A stretch of DNA of 24,023 bases from IMG/VR virus record IMGVR_UViG_3300005935_000140, positions 1 through 24,023 of that record, one strand, 5' to 3'. The translations under genes and the position numbers were made by a program. This document shows, piece by piece, positions 6,019-12,512 of this stretch (position 1 is its first letter; every line of letters begins with the position of its first letter). The notes under the pieces were generated by a model that saw nothing but the letters and a program-made list of their open reading frames with translations, made no database searches and was not told the DNA's origin. Source of the stretch: a virus.

Positions 6019-6384
6019 TTAGTGTATGTTGCCGATAACTTTACAATACTTTATAAAATAAATACTATCTTCATCTTCATCTGGCATCCCTATAAATCCA
6101 GTGCCATGCCATACTACTTTGCTCATTACTTCTTCTTCCCATTTATCAGCTCCGTCTTTTCCATCATTACTTGTAGCTAAAATATCATCTTCAAAAATAT
6201 CTGTACCATTCTTATCAGGAAGTCCAGTAAACTACCCTACTGTTTTAGGGTCTACTTCGTGCATATTTGGCACGCCATTAGTAGTGCCCCATAAGATATA
6301 AGATTTCTCCCAATGTTCAAATAAATAACCTTGAACCCAATCTCCTGTATTTTTAGTTTTTCCACGAAATTTAATTTCTCTCAT
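6019..6384 (-). pseudogene. YopX family gene interrupted by an in-frame amber codon
   Basis: The frame from ATG 6384 to TAA 6021-6019 is exactly 122 codons and encodes a typical YopX phage protein: MREIKFRGKTKNTGDWVQGY, then HEVDPKTVG, then FTGLPDKNGTDIFEDDILA, then a strand-rich end. The family consensus at the junction is TVGQFTGL-DKNG. Here the glutamine codon is TAG (6234-6232, codon 51). There is no frameshift and the rest is intact, so the lesion is one CAG-to-TAG change: a nonsense mutation, a suppressed codon or a sequencing error. Translation would stop at 50 residues. YopX proteins are common in phages and their function is not settled. The first codons and the leader are shared with the neighbouring methyltransferase gene through a 43-bp repeat. 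Confidence 0.85.
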
Positions 6385-6418
6385 ATTATTTATACAGTTA
6401 ATTAATTAGTTTTTCTTT
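6376..6418. repeat. 43-bp direct repeat, copy 1 (YopX leader and start)
   Basis: Identical over 43 bases to 7006-7048. This copy spans the first codons of YopX (MRE) and its leader. The outer part of the sequence is the coding 3' end of the 120-aa gene in copy 2, but here it is non-coding, after the methyltransferase stop. Confidence 0.95.
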
Positions 6419-6423
6419 TAGGA

Positions 6424-7014
6424 TTAAATCCATACTATTGTTGGTTTGCCTGTATATTCTATTTCCCAAACATACCAAGCAAAAGCCATTGTACTACTCA
6501 TCTTTTTTCCATTATCATCAAGTTCTTTTCCATTCCTCATTAGTTGCTGTCGCTTTTTAAAAACATAAACTGTCCGTAGGGGTGTAGTTTCTAAATATGT
6601 TGCCCGCTTAATTCCCTCTAGTGCTTGTAGCTTGCCAAAAAAGATTACTTTCTTATTAGCCATCTGCAATGATTTTTCTAAAAACTCTTGAAATAAATTA
6701 AAAGGTGGGTTTGTTATTATTGTATTAATAGCTGTTATATCAGTTAAATTTGTTATCATATTTTTCAATGTTTCATCACTTAAAAAATCAACTCCACCGA
6801 TTCCAAAATTTCTATATATTAAATCAGTTGATAAAATAGTACCAACAACTTCTTTAGATATATGCCCTTCTCCGCAAGCACATTCCCAAGCTGGATATAT
6901 AATTGTTTCAACTTTAAGTAATGCTTTTACGCTATCTGGATGAGTAGCATAAAAATCATTCTCAACTCTACCTCGTGCTGGATTACCTCCAGCTAGTTTA
7001 CCACCTTCTCTCAT
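6424..7014 (-). CDS. Phage DNA adenine-methyltransferase-like protein
   Basis: The 196-aa product shows a class I methyltransferase pattern. AWECACGEGHISKEV (42-56) is the SAM-binding motif I, STDLIYRNFG is the motif II/III region, and IITNPPFNLFQEFL (99-112) holds the catalytic NPPF of amino-methyltransferases. The VENDFYATHP opening and the C-terminal STMAFAWYVWEIEY block are typical of small phage DNA N6-adenine methylases. It probably protects phage DNA from restriction or re-patterns methylation. Its first three residues, MRE, belong to the 43-bp repeat shared with YopX and are probably not native. The whole gene lies between the two repeat copies, so it looks like an inserted cassette. 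Confidence 0.8.
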   Translation of the reverse strand: MREGGKLAGGNPARGRVENDFYATHPDSVKALLKVETIIYPAWECACGEGHISKEVVGTILSTDLIYRNFGIGGVDFLSDETLKNMITNLTDITAINTIITNPPFNLFQEFLEKSLQMANKKVIFFGKLQALEGIKRATYLETTPLRTVYVFKKRQQLMRNGKELDDNGKKMSSTMAFAWYVWEIEYTGKPTIVWI

Positions 7015-7048
7015 ATTATTTATACAGTTAATTAATTAGTTTTTCTTT
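7006..7048. repeat. 43-bp direct repeat, copy 2 (120-aa gene end / methyltransferase start)
   Basis: Identical to 6376-6418, with the copies 630 bp apart. This copy contains the last codons (KEKLIN) and stop of the 120-aa gene, the spacer, and the ATG plus first codons of the methyltransferase. Confidence 0.95.
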
Positions 7049-7390
7049 CTTTAAATAAATCAAGCACTTAGCACGAGCGTCTGCTTCTATTTCATCAGAA
7101 AAAAACTTTCCATCTAATATTTCCAATCCAAATTTAAGTGTATCAATATGATAAATAATATCGGCGTTAGCACTTTTTAACATCTCCATTATCTCACTAG
7201 CTGTCGGGGCTGGGATATATTTAGCATTCTTATAAAGTCCTTTAGTCGTTGTAACTTTCCACTTTCTATCATAAACAGTTTCAGGCATTAAAACTATATC
7301 TTCATCAGTCCAATAAAAGACAGTCTTGAATTTAATATTTAACTTTTCAAATTGTTCGCAGTACGAAAGGTCTGCTACTAGGTTTTTCAT
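7028..7390 (-). CDS. Phage hypothetical protein, ADARAK-LIYL family (paralogue 1)
   Basis: The 120-aa product belongs to a phage family recognisable by its C-terminal signature EADARAKCLIYLKKEKLI and by the central APTASEIMEML block. A second member with the same ending lies at 8859-9299. The N-terminal half has a strand-rich 'FKTVFYWTDED' segment. In other phages these proteins often sit among replication genes and their function is not known to me. It starts one base pattern after the VRR-NUC stop (TAG, five-base gap) and ends inside the 43-bp repeat. Confidence 0.7.
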   Translation of the reverse strand: MKNLVADLSYCEQFEKLNIKFKTVFYWTDEDIVLMPETVYDRKWKVTTTKGLYKNAKYIPAPTASEIMEMLKSANADIIYHIDTLKFGLEILDGKFFSDEIEADARAKCLIYLKKEKLIN

Positions 7391-7395
7391 ATTTT

Positions 7396-7665
7396 CTACT
7401 TTAAAATTTCCATGACTTCATCTATCCCACCTAAAATATACATCCCTCCGTTAGCCTCCCAGTCCTCTTGAAACTCTTTCTGTCTTTTGCTCTGCTTGCC
7501 GTCCTTGGCTTTCACCTCTATTTGTATAACTTGTCCGTCTTTTATCACTGTGAGGTCAGCTAAGCCGGCAAAACAGCCTAGTCCAGCAAGGTTGTGGTAG
7601 TAAAAAACTCCCTTAAATTTTAGATATTCTTTTATTGATTTTTTTTCGCATGCTTCTGGAGTCAT
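7396..7665 (-). CDS. VRR-NUC domain nuclease
   Basis: The 89-aa product is a minimal VRR-NUC (PD-(D/E)XK-like) nuclease. It has an N-terminal helix (EACEKKSIKEYLKFKG), the GLADLTV strand with Asp37, the catalytic IEVK with Glu50 and Lys52, and the conserved KQSKRQKEFQ helix. The usual length of stand-alone phage members is 90-110 aa. Relatives cut structured DNA, such as Holliday junction or flap substrates, in replication and recombination. It overlaps the 3' end of the preceding basic protein gene by 53 bp. Confidence 0.88.
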   Translation of the reverse strand: MTPEACEKKSIKEYLKFKGVFYYHNLAGLGCFAGLADLTVIKDGQVIQIEVKAKDGKQSKRQKEFQEDWEANGGMYILGGIDEVMEILK

Positions 7666-7858
7666 GTAGATTTTTAATGTTAGTTATATTATTTTTTATT
7701 CCGTTTAATTTTATTCGTTCTTTTTTCGCTTGGAATTCATATGTGCCTTTAATTTGACTTTTGCCACCTGGGTTATTTCTCCCCTGCTTGCTCCTGTGAT
7801 CACGGTGCTGTCTGTGGCCGAGTTCCTTGTAAAAGGTCTTTACACTACGCGCTGGCAT
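7613..7858 (-). CDS. Small basic phage protein (possible)
   Basis: Starting at ATG 7858, inside the last 14 bases of the small membrane-protein gene, the frame encodes 81 residues rich in His, Arg and Lys (KTFYKELGHRQHRDHRSKQ, then RNNPGGKSQIKGTYEFQAKK). The composition suggests nucleic-acid binding. The final 17 codons overlap the VRR-NUC gene in another frame. There is no good Shine-Dalgarno, only GGA about 11 bases upstream. I regard it as probably real because the region would otherwise be an unexplained gap and the central GGKSQIKGTYEF block looks like a conserved motif. Confidence 0.55.
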   Translation of the reverse strand: MPARSVKTFYKELGHRQHRDHRSKQGRNNPGGKSQIKGTYEFQAKKERIKLNGIKNNITNIKNLHDSRSMRKKINKRISKI

Positions 7859-8006
7859 ATAGTAAGTATCCAAACCTTGCCATGAGATAAATACCAAATG
7901 CTATTACTAGAAAAGCATCGAATCTATTTTTTACTATATTCTCATGAGTATTTATGTAAATAACTGATGATAATAATGCGATTGCAATAATTGTTGCTTC
8001 AAACAT
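7845..8006 (-). CDS. Small two-helix membrane protein (53 aa)
   Basis: The frame from ATG 8006 to TAG 7847-7845 encodes MFEATIIAIALLSSVIYI, a short charged loop (NTHENIVKNRFD), and AFLVIAFGIYLMARFGYLLY, giving two transmembrane helices at about 3-18 and 31-50. It begins four bases after the initiator gene stop and overlaps the next small gene. Two-helix phage proteins of this size include accessory lysis, exclusion and membrane-tethering factors, and nothing here tells which. Confidence 0.6.
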   Translation of the reverse strand: MFEATIIAIALLSSVIYINTHENIVKNRFDAFLVIAFGIYLMARFGYLLYASA

Positions 8007-8010
8007 ATTT

Positions 8011-8733
8011 TTAAACCTTAGTTAATTCTGGGTAGAATTGTAAATTAATTTTAACGTTTTTGTCCCGGGCATCGACCCATTCCCCACAGTGCATTTTTGC
8101 CTTTGTGCCATCGTGTAAATCTCTTACTGAATTTTCTTTCTTAGCTCTAATTATTATTTCGTCCTCCCATGCTCTGTTGTTGAAAAATGTTTCGGGGTTT
8201 TTTCGGTACTGCTTTTCTGGGCAGGCTTTTAAATATTCCGGGATGTAATTAATAATTGCTTGCCTCTCTTCGTCTTTTAGTTTAACCCACTTCTTTTCTG
8301 CCTTTGGCTTGCCGACCTTTTTGTCATATAAATTCCAGAAGAACTCGAAGTCTATATTTATATTTTTCTTTATTACTTTAACTTCTTTATTACTTATGCC
8401 TTGGGTTTCCCCTGTCGGGTATATTGCCCGACAGGGATTTTCCCTGTTAGGCTTTTTCCCGATTTGGCATTTTAAATAATAACTAACTTTGCCTGTCTTT
8501 AATCTCTTGCGTTCAAGGTATCCAGTTTTTTCTAGCTCTCTTAAACCCGATAAAACGCCATCAACTCCGTCCTTTGAGTCGTTTGCTATTCTGTCTGAAG
8601 AAAAATCCCAGCCGTCTGGCTTAGAATATAAATAACTATAAATTCCTTTGGCTTTGAACGATAAACCGCTGTCATATAAAAGTATATTTGCGACCTGCGT
8701 AAAACCTATTGATTGTTTTATTAATTTATTCAT
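8011..8733 (-). CDS. Winged-helix replication initiator-like protein
   Basis: The 240-aa product has an N-terminal winged-helix domain (residues 1-90). FTQVANILLYDSGLSFKAKGIYSYLYSKPDGW and the helix-turn-helix ending in LRELEKTGYLERKR match the HTH_36/phage replication-organiser type. The middle (100-125) is linker-like. The C-terminal segment FEFFWNLYDKKVGKPKAEKKW to KNPETFFNNRAWEDE matches the tail found in many phage replication initiators and DnaD/DnaB-loader-like proteins. It probably binds the phage origin and recruits host replication proteins. The intergenic leader before it has interleaved inverted repeats that could be its binding site or a control element. Confidence 0.78.
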   Translation of the reverse strand: MNKLIKQSIGFTQVANILLYDSGLSFKAKGIYSYLYSKPDGWDFSSDRIANDSKDGVDGVLSGLRELEKTGYLERKRLKTGKVSYYLKCQIGKKPNRENPCRAIYPTGETQGISNKEVKVIKKNINIDFEFFWNLYDKKVGKPKAEKKWVKLKDEERQAIINYIPEYLKACPEKQYRKNPETFFNNRAWEDEIIIRAKKENSVRDLHDGTKAKMHCGEWVDARDKNVKINLQFYPELTKV

Positions 8734-8858
8734 GCGACAAGCATTATTAAGTTATAGCATAAAAGCCGTGTATCGTTCTAGCAATCCGCAAAGATTTTTG
8801 TGCTATTACAATAAACGGCTTTTACGCCTTTGCGGACTGTTTATATTATACTATATTT
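8734..8858 (-). promoter_or_regulatory. Structured leader with two interleaved inverted repeats before the initiator gene
   Basis: This 125-bp non-coding gap holds arm A TAAAAGCCGT (8760-8769) pairing with A' (8815-8824, 10 bp), and arm B TCCGCAAAG (8785-8793) pairing with B' (8828-8836, 9 bp). The order A-B-A'-B' allows an H-type pseudoknot or two mutually exclusive stems. TGCTAT (8801-8806) and ATAGCA (8754-8759) add a further complementary pair. A TATAAT (8850-8845) on the minus strand could be a -10 starting RNA at about 8838, right at the B' arm, but no good -35 is visible. It could also be an origin or initiator-binding site. Confidence 0.55.
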
Positions 8859-9299
8859 TTATGGTTTTGTGGTGTGGATAAGATTATTTTCAATTAAATA
8901 AATTAGCATTTTAGCACGAGCGTCTGCTTCGGTTTTTGCAGTACCTCTTGAACCATTTATTGCCAAGTCCAAATTTCCACCGTAGCCACAATACCAATAA
9001 TCGCCACTATCATTGCGCCAAATTTTTAAATGATTTTCCTTATTATTTTTTAATACTATCGTTGGTAAAAGTTTTCCTAATTCTGCTACTGTGAAAGCGG
9101 AAACTATATTTTTTTCAGGGACCCACGCTGTAATTTTTGTTGTTTGTTTCATCAAAGTATAAGTAACTTCAATTTGCCAATCTTTATTTTTTTTATCTTC
9201 TTTCGGATTAAACCAACAAAACAAACTCTCTTGTTTCACACCTAATTCTTTTAATTTTTTAGCAAGCTCTAGGCTTACTACTTGGTCTTTTAATTTCAT
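8859..9299 (-). CDS. Phage hypothetical protein, ADARAK-LIYL family (paralogue 2)
   Basis: The 146-aa product shares its C-terminal signature EADARAKMLIYLIENNLI with the 120-aa protein at 7028-7390. The remainder shows the usual pattern of the family: an N-terminal helix EL AKKLKELGVKQ, a strand segment ESLFCWFN, and AFTVAELGKLLP before a Trp/Tyr-rich core. Function is unknown. It is followed by the structured leader of the initiator gene. The A/T-rich leader of this gene has no Shine-Dalgarno. Confidence 0.7.
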   Translation of the reverse strand: MKLKDQVVSLELAKKLKELGVKQESLFCWFNPKEDKKNKDWQIEVTYTLMKQTTKITAWVPEKNIVSAFTVAELGKLLPTIVLKNNKENHLKIWRNDSGDYWYCGYGGNLDLAINGSRGTAKTEADARAKMLIYLIENNLIHTTKP

Positions 9300-9311
9300 A
9301 ATATATATTAA

Positions 9312-9755
9312 TTAATTACTCTCATCGTCCCATCCTATATTATCAGGCAACGGAATTTGCACTTTTAAATAATCCGCCGCCCACACTCTAATTTGTGTCA
9401 TCCAGTCTTCCCACTCAACCGTGTTTAATTTCGCACTGCCCTTAAAAATAGGTAGTTGGTCATCTCCAGCTACTCTCAAAAACTTAGCTTTCATTGATTC
9501 GTGCATCTCGTCTTGGCTGTACCCAGTGCTTTCACAAATCAATGGCAAAACTACAGCCCAGTAGTATCCGTTCTGATTTCCTTTCTCATTGTCTTGTCCT
9601 GTTGTTCGGCACTTTCTAAATTGAGCGACTGAAATATTAACTTCGCTGTCTTCTTTGAAGTTTATTTTTAGCCAACGGTTGTAACTGTATGAGTCGTTCA
9701 AAACAACTTTTCCGTCTTTAATTTTCCCCTTGAATTTTGGTCGTGGTTTTGACAT
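9312..9755 (-). CDS. NinB-like recombination protein candidate
   Basis: The 147-aa product has the layout of phage NinB/recombination accessory proteins: an N-terminal strand-rich part, then NQNGYYWAVVLPLICESTGYSQDEMHESMKAKFL (about 60-93, residues typical of the family around YYW and HE), and a C-terminal WEDWMTQIRVWAADYLKVQIPLPD segment. NinB (Orf) of lambda helps load annealing or recombination proteins on SSB-coated DNA, which would fit the ERF and nuclease genes upstream in the same operon. Its first 38 bases overlap the end of the zinc-ribbon gene. The NinB assignment is tentative. Confidence 0.5.
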   Translation of the reverse strand: MSKPRPKFKGKIKDGKVVLNDSYSYNRWLKINFKEDSEVNISVAQFRKCRTTGQDNEKGNQNGYYWAVVLPLICESTGYSQDEMHESMKAKFLRVAGDDQLPIFKGSAKLNTVEWEDWMTQIRVWAADYLKVQIPLPDNIGWDDESN

Positions 9756-9879
9756 TTATTTTTCTTAAATTTTTACCACAAAATGAGCAAATAGCCAACA
9801 GGCTTTGTGTTCTGCATTTTGGGCATATAATAAATTTACTTTTTTTCTTCTCCTTTTCCCATGGTTTTTTGTCTGTCAT
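9718..9879 (-). CDS. Small zinc-ribbon protein (53 aa)
   Basis: From ATG 9879 to TAA 9720-9718 the frame encodes a lysine-rich start (MTDKKPWEKEKKKSKF), a zinc ribbon IICPKCRTQSLLAICSFCGKN with CxxC at 19-22 and 31-34, and a basic tail. The 38-bp overlap with the NinB-like gene is in another frame. The paired knuckles 8 residues apart are a complete small zinc site. Confidence 0.7.
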   Translation of the reverse strand: MTDKKPWEKEKKKSKFIICPKCRTQSLLAICSFCGKNLRKINVKTTTKIQGEN

Positions 9880-9883
9880 AATT

Positions 9884-10366
9884 TTATTTTTTATCTTGTT
9901 TAAAATTAAACCAACTAGGATAAAATTTAAAAGATACGCCAGAATATTCTACTTTAAAATATTCTATTGTTTTCAAATTAAATTTTTCTCTTACTTTCGC
10001 TTCAAAATCTTTTTCTACATCACGCATTTCTTTTTGCAATAGCTCTATTTTTTTCTCTCGTTCTTTCCATATTACCTCCATATCTTCTTGATGAATTTCG
10101 GCATAATAATTTTCTATATTACCAATATCATCTTTTTTACTTCTTAGAGAAGACGCTACTTTTTGCTCCTTAACTTCTTTAATTTCATTTTCAAAAACTT
10201 CTACTACTTTTAACTCTTCAACACAAGTTGAAAATCCAGTATACTTTTTATAATATGCAGATTTTAACTCATTTAAACTATTTTCTGAATTAACAAATAA
10301 TTCGTGTAACTTTATAACTTTTTGTTTAGCTGTTACTTGGCTAATTGTAATTTTAAATGTTTTCAT
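9884..10366 (-). CDS. Hypothetical coiled-coil protein
   Basis: I do not recognise a family for this 160-aa product. It is strongly charged (Lys/Glu). Residues about 92-125 (IHQEDMEVIWKEREKKIELLQKEMRDVEKDFEAKVREKF) look like a coiled coil, and the start MKTFKITISQVTAKQKVI is strand-like. It overlaps the HNH-type gene by 14 bases. Its position among recombination genes is the only hint of role. Confidence 0.6.
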   Translation of the reverse strand: MKTFKITISQVTAKQKVIKLHELFVNSENSLNELKSAYYKKYTGFSTCVEELKVVEVFENEIKEVKEQKVASSLRSKKDDIGNIENYYAEIHQEDMEVIWKEREKKIELLQKEMRDVEKDFEAKVREKFNLKTIEYFKVEYSGVSFKFYPSWFNFKQDKK

Positions 10367-10715
10367 ATAAAAATTGTTTAGGTATTCTCGGTGAATAAAT
10401 TGTGCTTAATTGATTTAATTCTAAACGCCAGTCAATCATTCCCATAGTATCCTGCAATTCGTCTATGTTAGCTCGTAAGAGCGCGACATACCGATTATAG
10501 TTTTTATCCATCGCCTCTCCGCTGTTGTGTGCCTCACAGCAGGGGACAGTTGCCCATGGGTCTATGATTTGCCTGCCTTGGTAAGTCCAAGCATGCTCCC
10601 ATGTTATCCTGCCCCTGCAGTCGTGGTTTGGCGCTCCTGGGTATTGGTAAATACACAAAGCCATGAATGGGTCGCGCGCAATTTCCTCTCTAATTTTTTT
10701 CGGTATTAACCTCAT
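10353..10715 (-). CDS. HNH-type nuclease-like phage protein
   Basis: The 120-aa product contains a compact HNH-like core: CIYQYPGAPNHDCRGRITWEHAWTYQGRQIIDPWATVPCCEAHN (about 21-64). The key residues are two cysteines around the first strand, the WEHA histidine that resembles the catalytic His of HNH enzymes, and CCEAHN as the second zinc or metal half. Phage proteins with GRITWEHA and P-C--H motifs are common next to recombination genes and probably act as nucleases, perhaps on recombination intermediates. It begins inside the preceding gene, overlapping 26 bases. Confidence 0.7.
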   Translation of the reverse strand: MRLIPKKIREEIARDPFMALCIYQYPGAPNHDCRGRITWEHAWTYQGRQIIDPWATVPCCEAHNSGEAMDKNYNRYVALLRANIDELQDTMGMIDWRLELNQLSTIYSPRIPKQFLYENI

Positions 10716-10992
10716 CTAATAATTCGTTAGCTATTTTAACGCAGAGCCTCTCAAGTTCCTGCTCCAATTTCTGCGGTACGCTGTCATCTGTCGGGTGGTT
10801 AGCTTTCCATACCGCTCGTTTCCGTATCGCTAGTCTGTTGTTGGATATTCTGTCTTTGTGAAAAAGTCCTATAGTAAATCCGGTTATGATGTGAGGCTCT
10901 ATCGTTACCTCGTACTCTCCCACAAATAAGCGCAGGTAGTGCTCATTTTTTCTGAGTCGTACTGACTCAAATTCGTCTATTGAATTAATCAT
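10690..10992 (-). CDS. Hypothetical protein of the recombination block
   Basis: The 100-aa product is unrecognised. The N-terminal half is beta-rich (HYLRLFVGEYEVTIEPHIITGFTIGLF), the centre basic (NRLAIRKRAVWKANHP) and the C-terminal helix acidic (QKLEQELERLCVKIANELLDE). The ATG overlaps the upstream TGA as ATGA, with a GGAGGAG Shine-Dalgarno inside the nuclease gene, so translation is coupled. Its TAG stop lies 26 bases inside the next gene. Confidence 0.62.
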   Translation of the reverse strand: MINSIDEFESVRLRKNEHYLRLFVGEYEVTIEPHIITGFTIGLFHKDRISNNRLAIRKRAVWKANHPTDDSVPQKLEQELERLCVKIANELLDEVNTEKN

Positions 10993-11612
10993 GATAGCTC
11001 CTCCATGTGTTTTCGGTATTCACGAGTTATCTCGCACGAAACACGTTTTATTAAATTACCCATCTGCATTAAATTCCCGAGTGTTTTTTCTGTATGGAAA
11101 CTTTCCATGTTTCCTGTTAGCTCAATTCCTCCGTCATCGGAATTCATTGTTTCAAACCAGTCAAGATGAATTTTCGGGGATAAAACTTTAAACTTTAAAT
11201 AAATAAGTAGCGCGTAAAAATCAACCTGCCCGAGCTTGTCCGCTCTGTTCTGCGTCCATTTAGTCTTGCCTGTTTTGTATTCTCTGAATGCGTGTGTTTT
11301 TGAGGCGTAAGTATCTAGGAAACCAAGTAATGGAATTATTCCGAATTCAGTTTTAAATCCAACCTCTATTTTCTTTTCCATAACGTCATATCTCTCGGCT
11401 AGTTGAATTATTCCAATCATGCTCTGATCCTCGACTTCTTTCCCGTCCATTGCCTCTGCGAATGTTTTTCCGAACCTCATCTCCTTACTTACGAATGTGT
11501 CCTCGCCGTAAAAATACTTTTTAATGTATTCCTTACGGCGAGTTTCCCACAAATTTAACTGCGACCAACTCAAGTATCCTTTAGGCAATAATATTTGTTT
11601 TTTCTTTGCCAT
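10989..11612 (-). CDS. PD-(D/E)XK superfamily nuclease
   Basis: The 207-aa product resembles RecB/Cas4-type phage nucleases. It begins with YLSWSQLNLWETRRKEYIKKYFYG, the usual 'S-SQL--W--CP--Y' opening, followed by a helical FGKTFAEAMDG region. The catalytic core is GFLDTY (Asp of motif II, near residue 99) and FREYKTGK (E-x-K, near residue 112-116), followed by the QVDFYALLIYLK helix typical of motif QhXXY. Nucleases of this type process DNA ends for recombination. It lies directly after the ERF annealing protein, a common phage exonuclease/annealase pair. Confidence 0.8.
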   Translation of the reverse strand: MAKKKQILLPKGYLSWSQLNLWETRRKEYIKKYFYGEDTFVSKEMRFGKTFAEAMDGKEVEDQSMIGIIQLAERYDVMEKKIEVGFKTEFGIIPLLGFLDTYASKTHAFREYKTGKTKWTQNRADKLGQVDFYALLIYLKFKVLSPKIHLDWFETMNSDDGGIELTGNMESFHTEKTLGNLMQMGNLIKRVSCEITREYRKHMEELS

Positions 11613-11613
11613 A

Positions 11614-12480
11614 TTATTTACTGTTAATTACGTCTACTCTAGCGTTGCATAAATCTTTCAAATCTTTCTTCTGCTTTGCGATAAAAATATTAAATGATTT
11701 ATTACTGTCAATCATCTCTGTGTAAGCTATCAATCCGTCTGCATTATTACAACTACTTATCATTTTTGTAGCCTTATAATATTGCTGTGCTGGCGTTTCT
11801 ACTGGCGGTGCTGGCTTGGCTGGCGGTGCTGTCGTTGGTAGTCCAGTGTTCCGTGCATCATCATCATCATCTCCTGTCATAATACCAAATGCGTTACAAA
11901 ATGCGTACCTCTTAGCAAACGTTGTCGCTGAAGCCGTAACCTGTGAGGCTGACATAACTCCTGTGCTAGTTCCTAGCGGTACTGTCATTGCACTCTCTTC
12001 GGAGTGTCCTAATTTATGCTTAACTACGCACGTAGCCTTTATGCTCTTGTCGGCTAGAATATCAGTTTTTATTAGGTAGCTAAAATTATTATTTTTAATA
12101 ATTTCTTTTACCTGCTCGACTATGCTTTCTAGCGGTGCATATTTATAAGCGACTACTCCTGCTTTAGTTTTTGCCCCATCCTTTTTCTTTTTAATGGTCG
12201 GGCACTCTCCTTGAAAATTAGCCATCGCCTCGTCAAACTTTTCTTTTGCGAATTCAGCTTTTAATTCACGCCTCATGGCCATTAATTTCTCCATTGTTTC
12301 AACTGGCGTTTCTTTAGCTATCGCCTGCGATATTAAAGCCTCGGCTGAATTAACGCTTGGTGCTAAACTCTGCTGTTTAATAACTGGCTCAATGTCTGTT
12401 GACTCTACCTCTACTATTTCGCCCTCTTTAGCTTTCGGCTTTTTAGTAGTCTTTGTTGACTGGTTTTTTTTGACTGTCAT
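11614..12480 (-). CDS. erf: ERF family single-strand annealing protein
   Basis: The 288-aa product carries the ERF domain at about residues 65-200. It has the helix METMEKLMAMRRELKAEFAKEKFDEAMANFQGECP, the YKYAPLESIVEQVKEIIKNNNF strand/helix, and the signature GVMSASQVTASATTFAKRYAFCNAFGIMTGDDDDD, where the KRYA motif and the terminal acidic run are diagnostic. ERF proteins anneal complementary single strands in phage recombination and genome circularisation. The N-terminus is a Lys/Glu-rich tail; after the domain comes a Pro/Ala linker and a helical C-terminus. The leader is A/T-rich without a Shine-Dalgarno. Confidence 0.93.
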   Translation of the reverse strand: MTVKKNQSTKTTKKPKAKEGEIVEVESTDIEPVIKQQSLAPSVNSAEALISQAIAKETPVETMEKLMAMRRELKAEFAKEKFDEAMANFQGECPTIKKKKDGAKTKAGVVAYKYAPLESIVEQVKEIIKNNNFSYLIKTDILADKSIKATCVVKHKLGHSEESAMTVPLGTSTGVMSASQVTASATTFAKRYAFCNAFGIMTGDDDDDARNTGLPTTAPPAKPAPPVETPAQQYYKATKMISSCNNADGLIAYTEMIDSNKSFNIFIAKQKKDLKDLCNARVDVINSK

Positions 12481-12512
12481 AAAATTAAAATAAAAATGTA
12501 AATAAAATTAAT

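Noticed and set aside
6232-6234. General reassignment of TAG to glutamine (code 15)
   Set aside because: Only one conserved-position TAG was found, while at 10690-10692 readthrough would extend about 48 codons out of frame into the next gene. Not excluded until the rest of the genome is checked.
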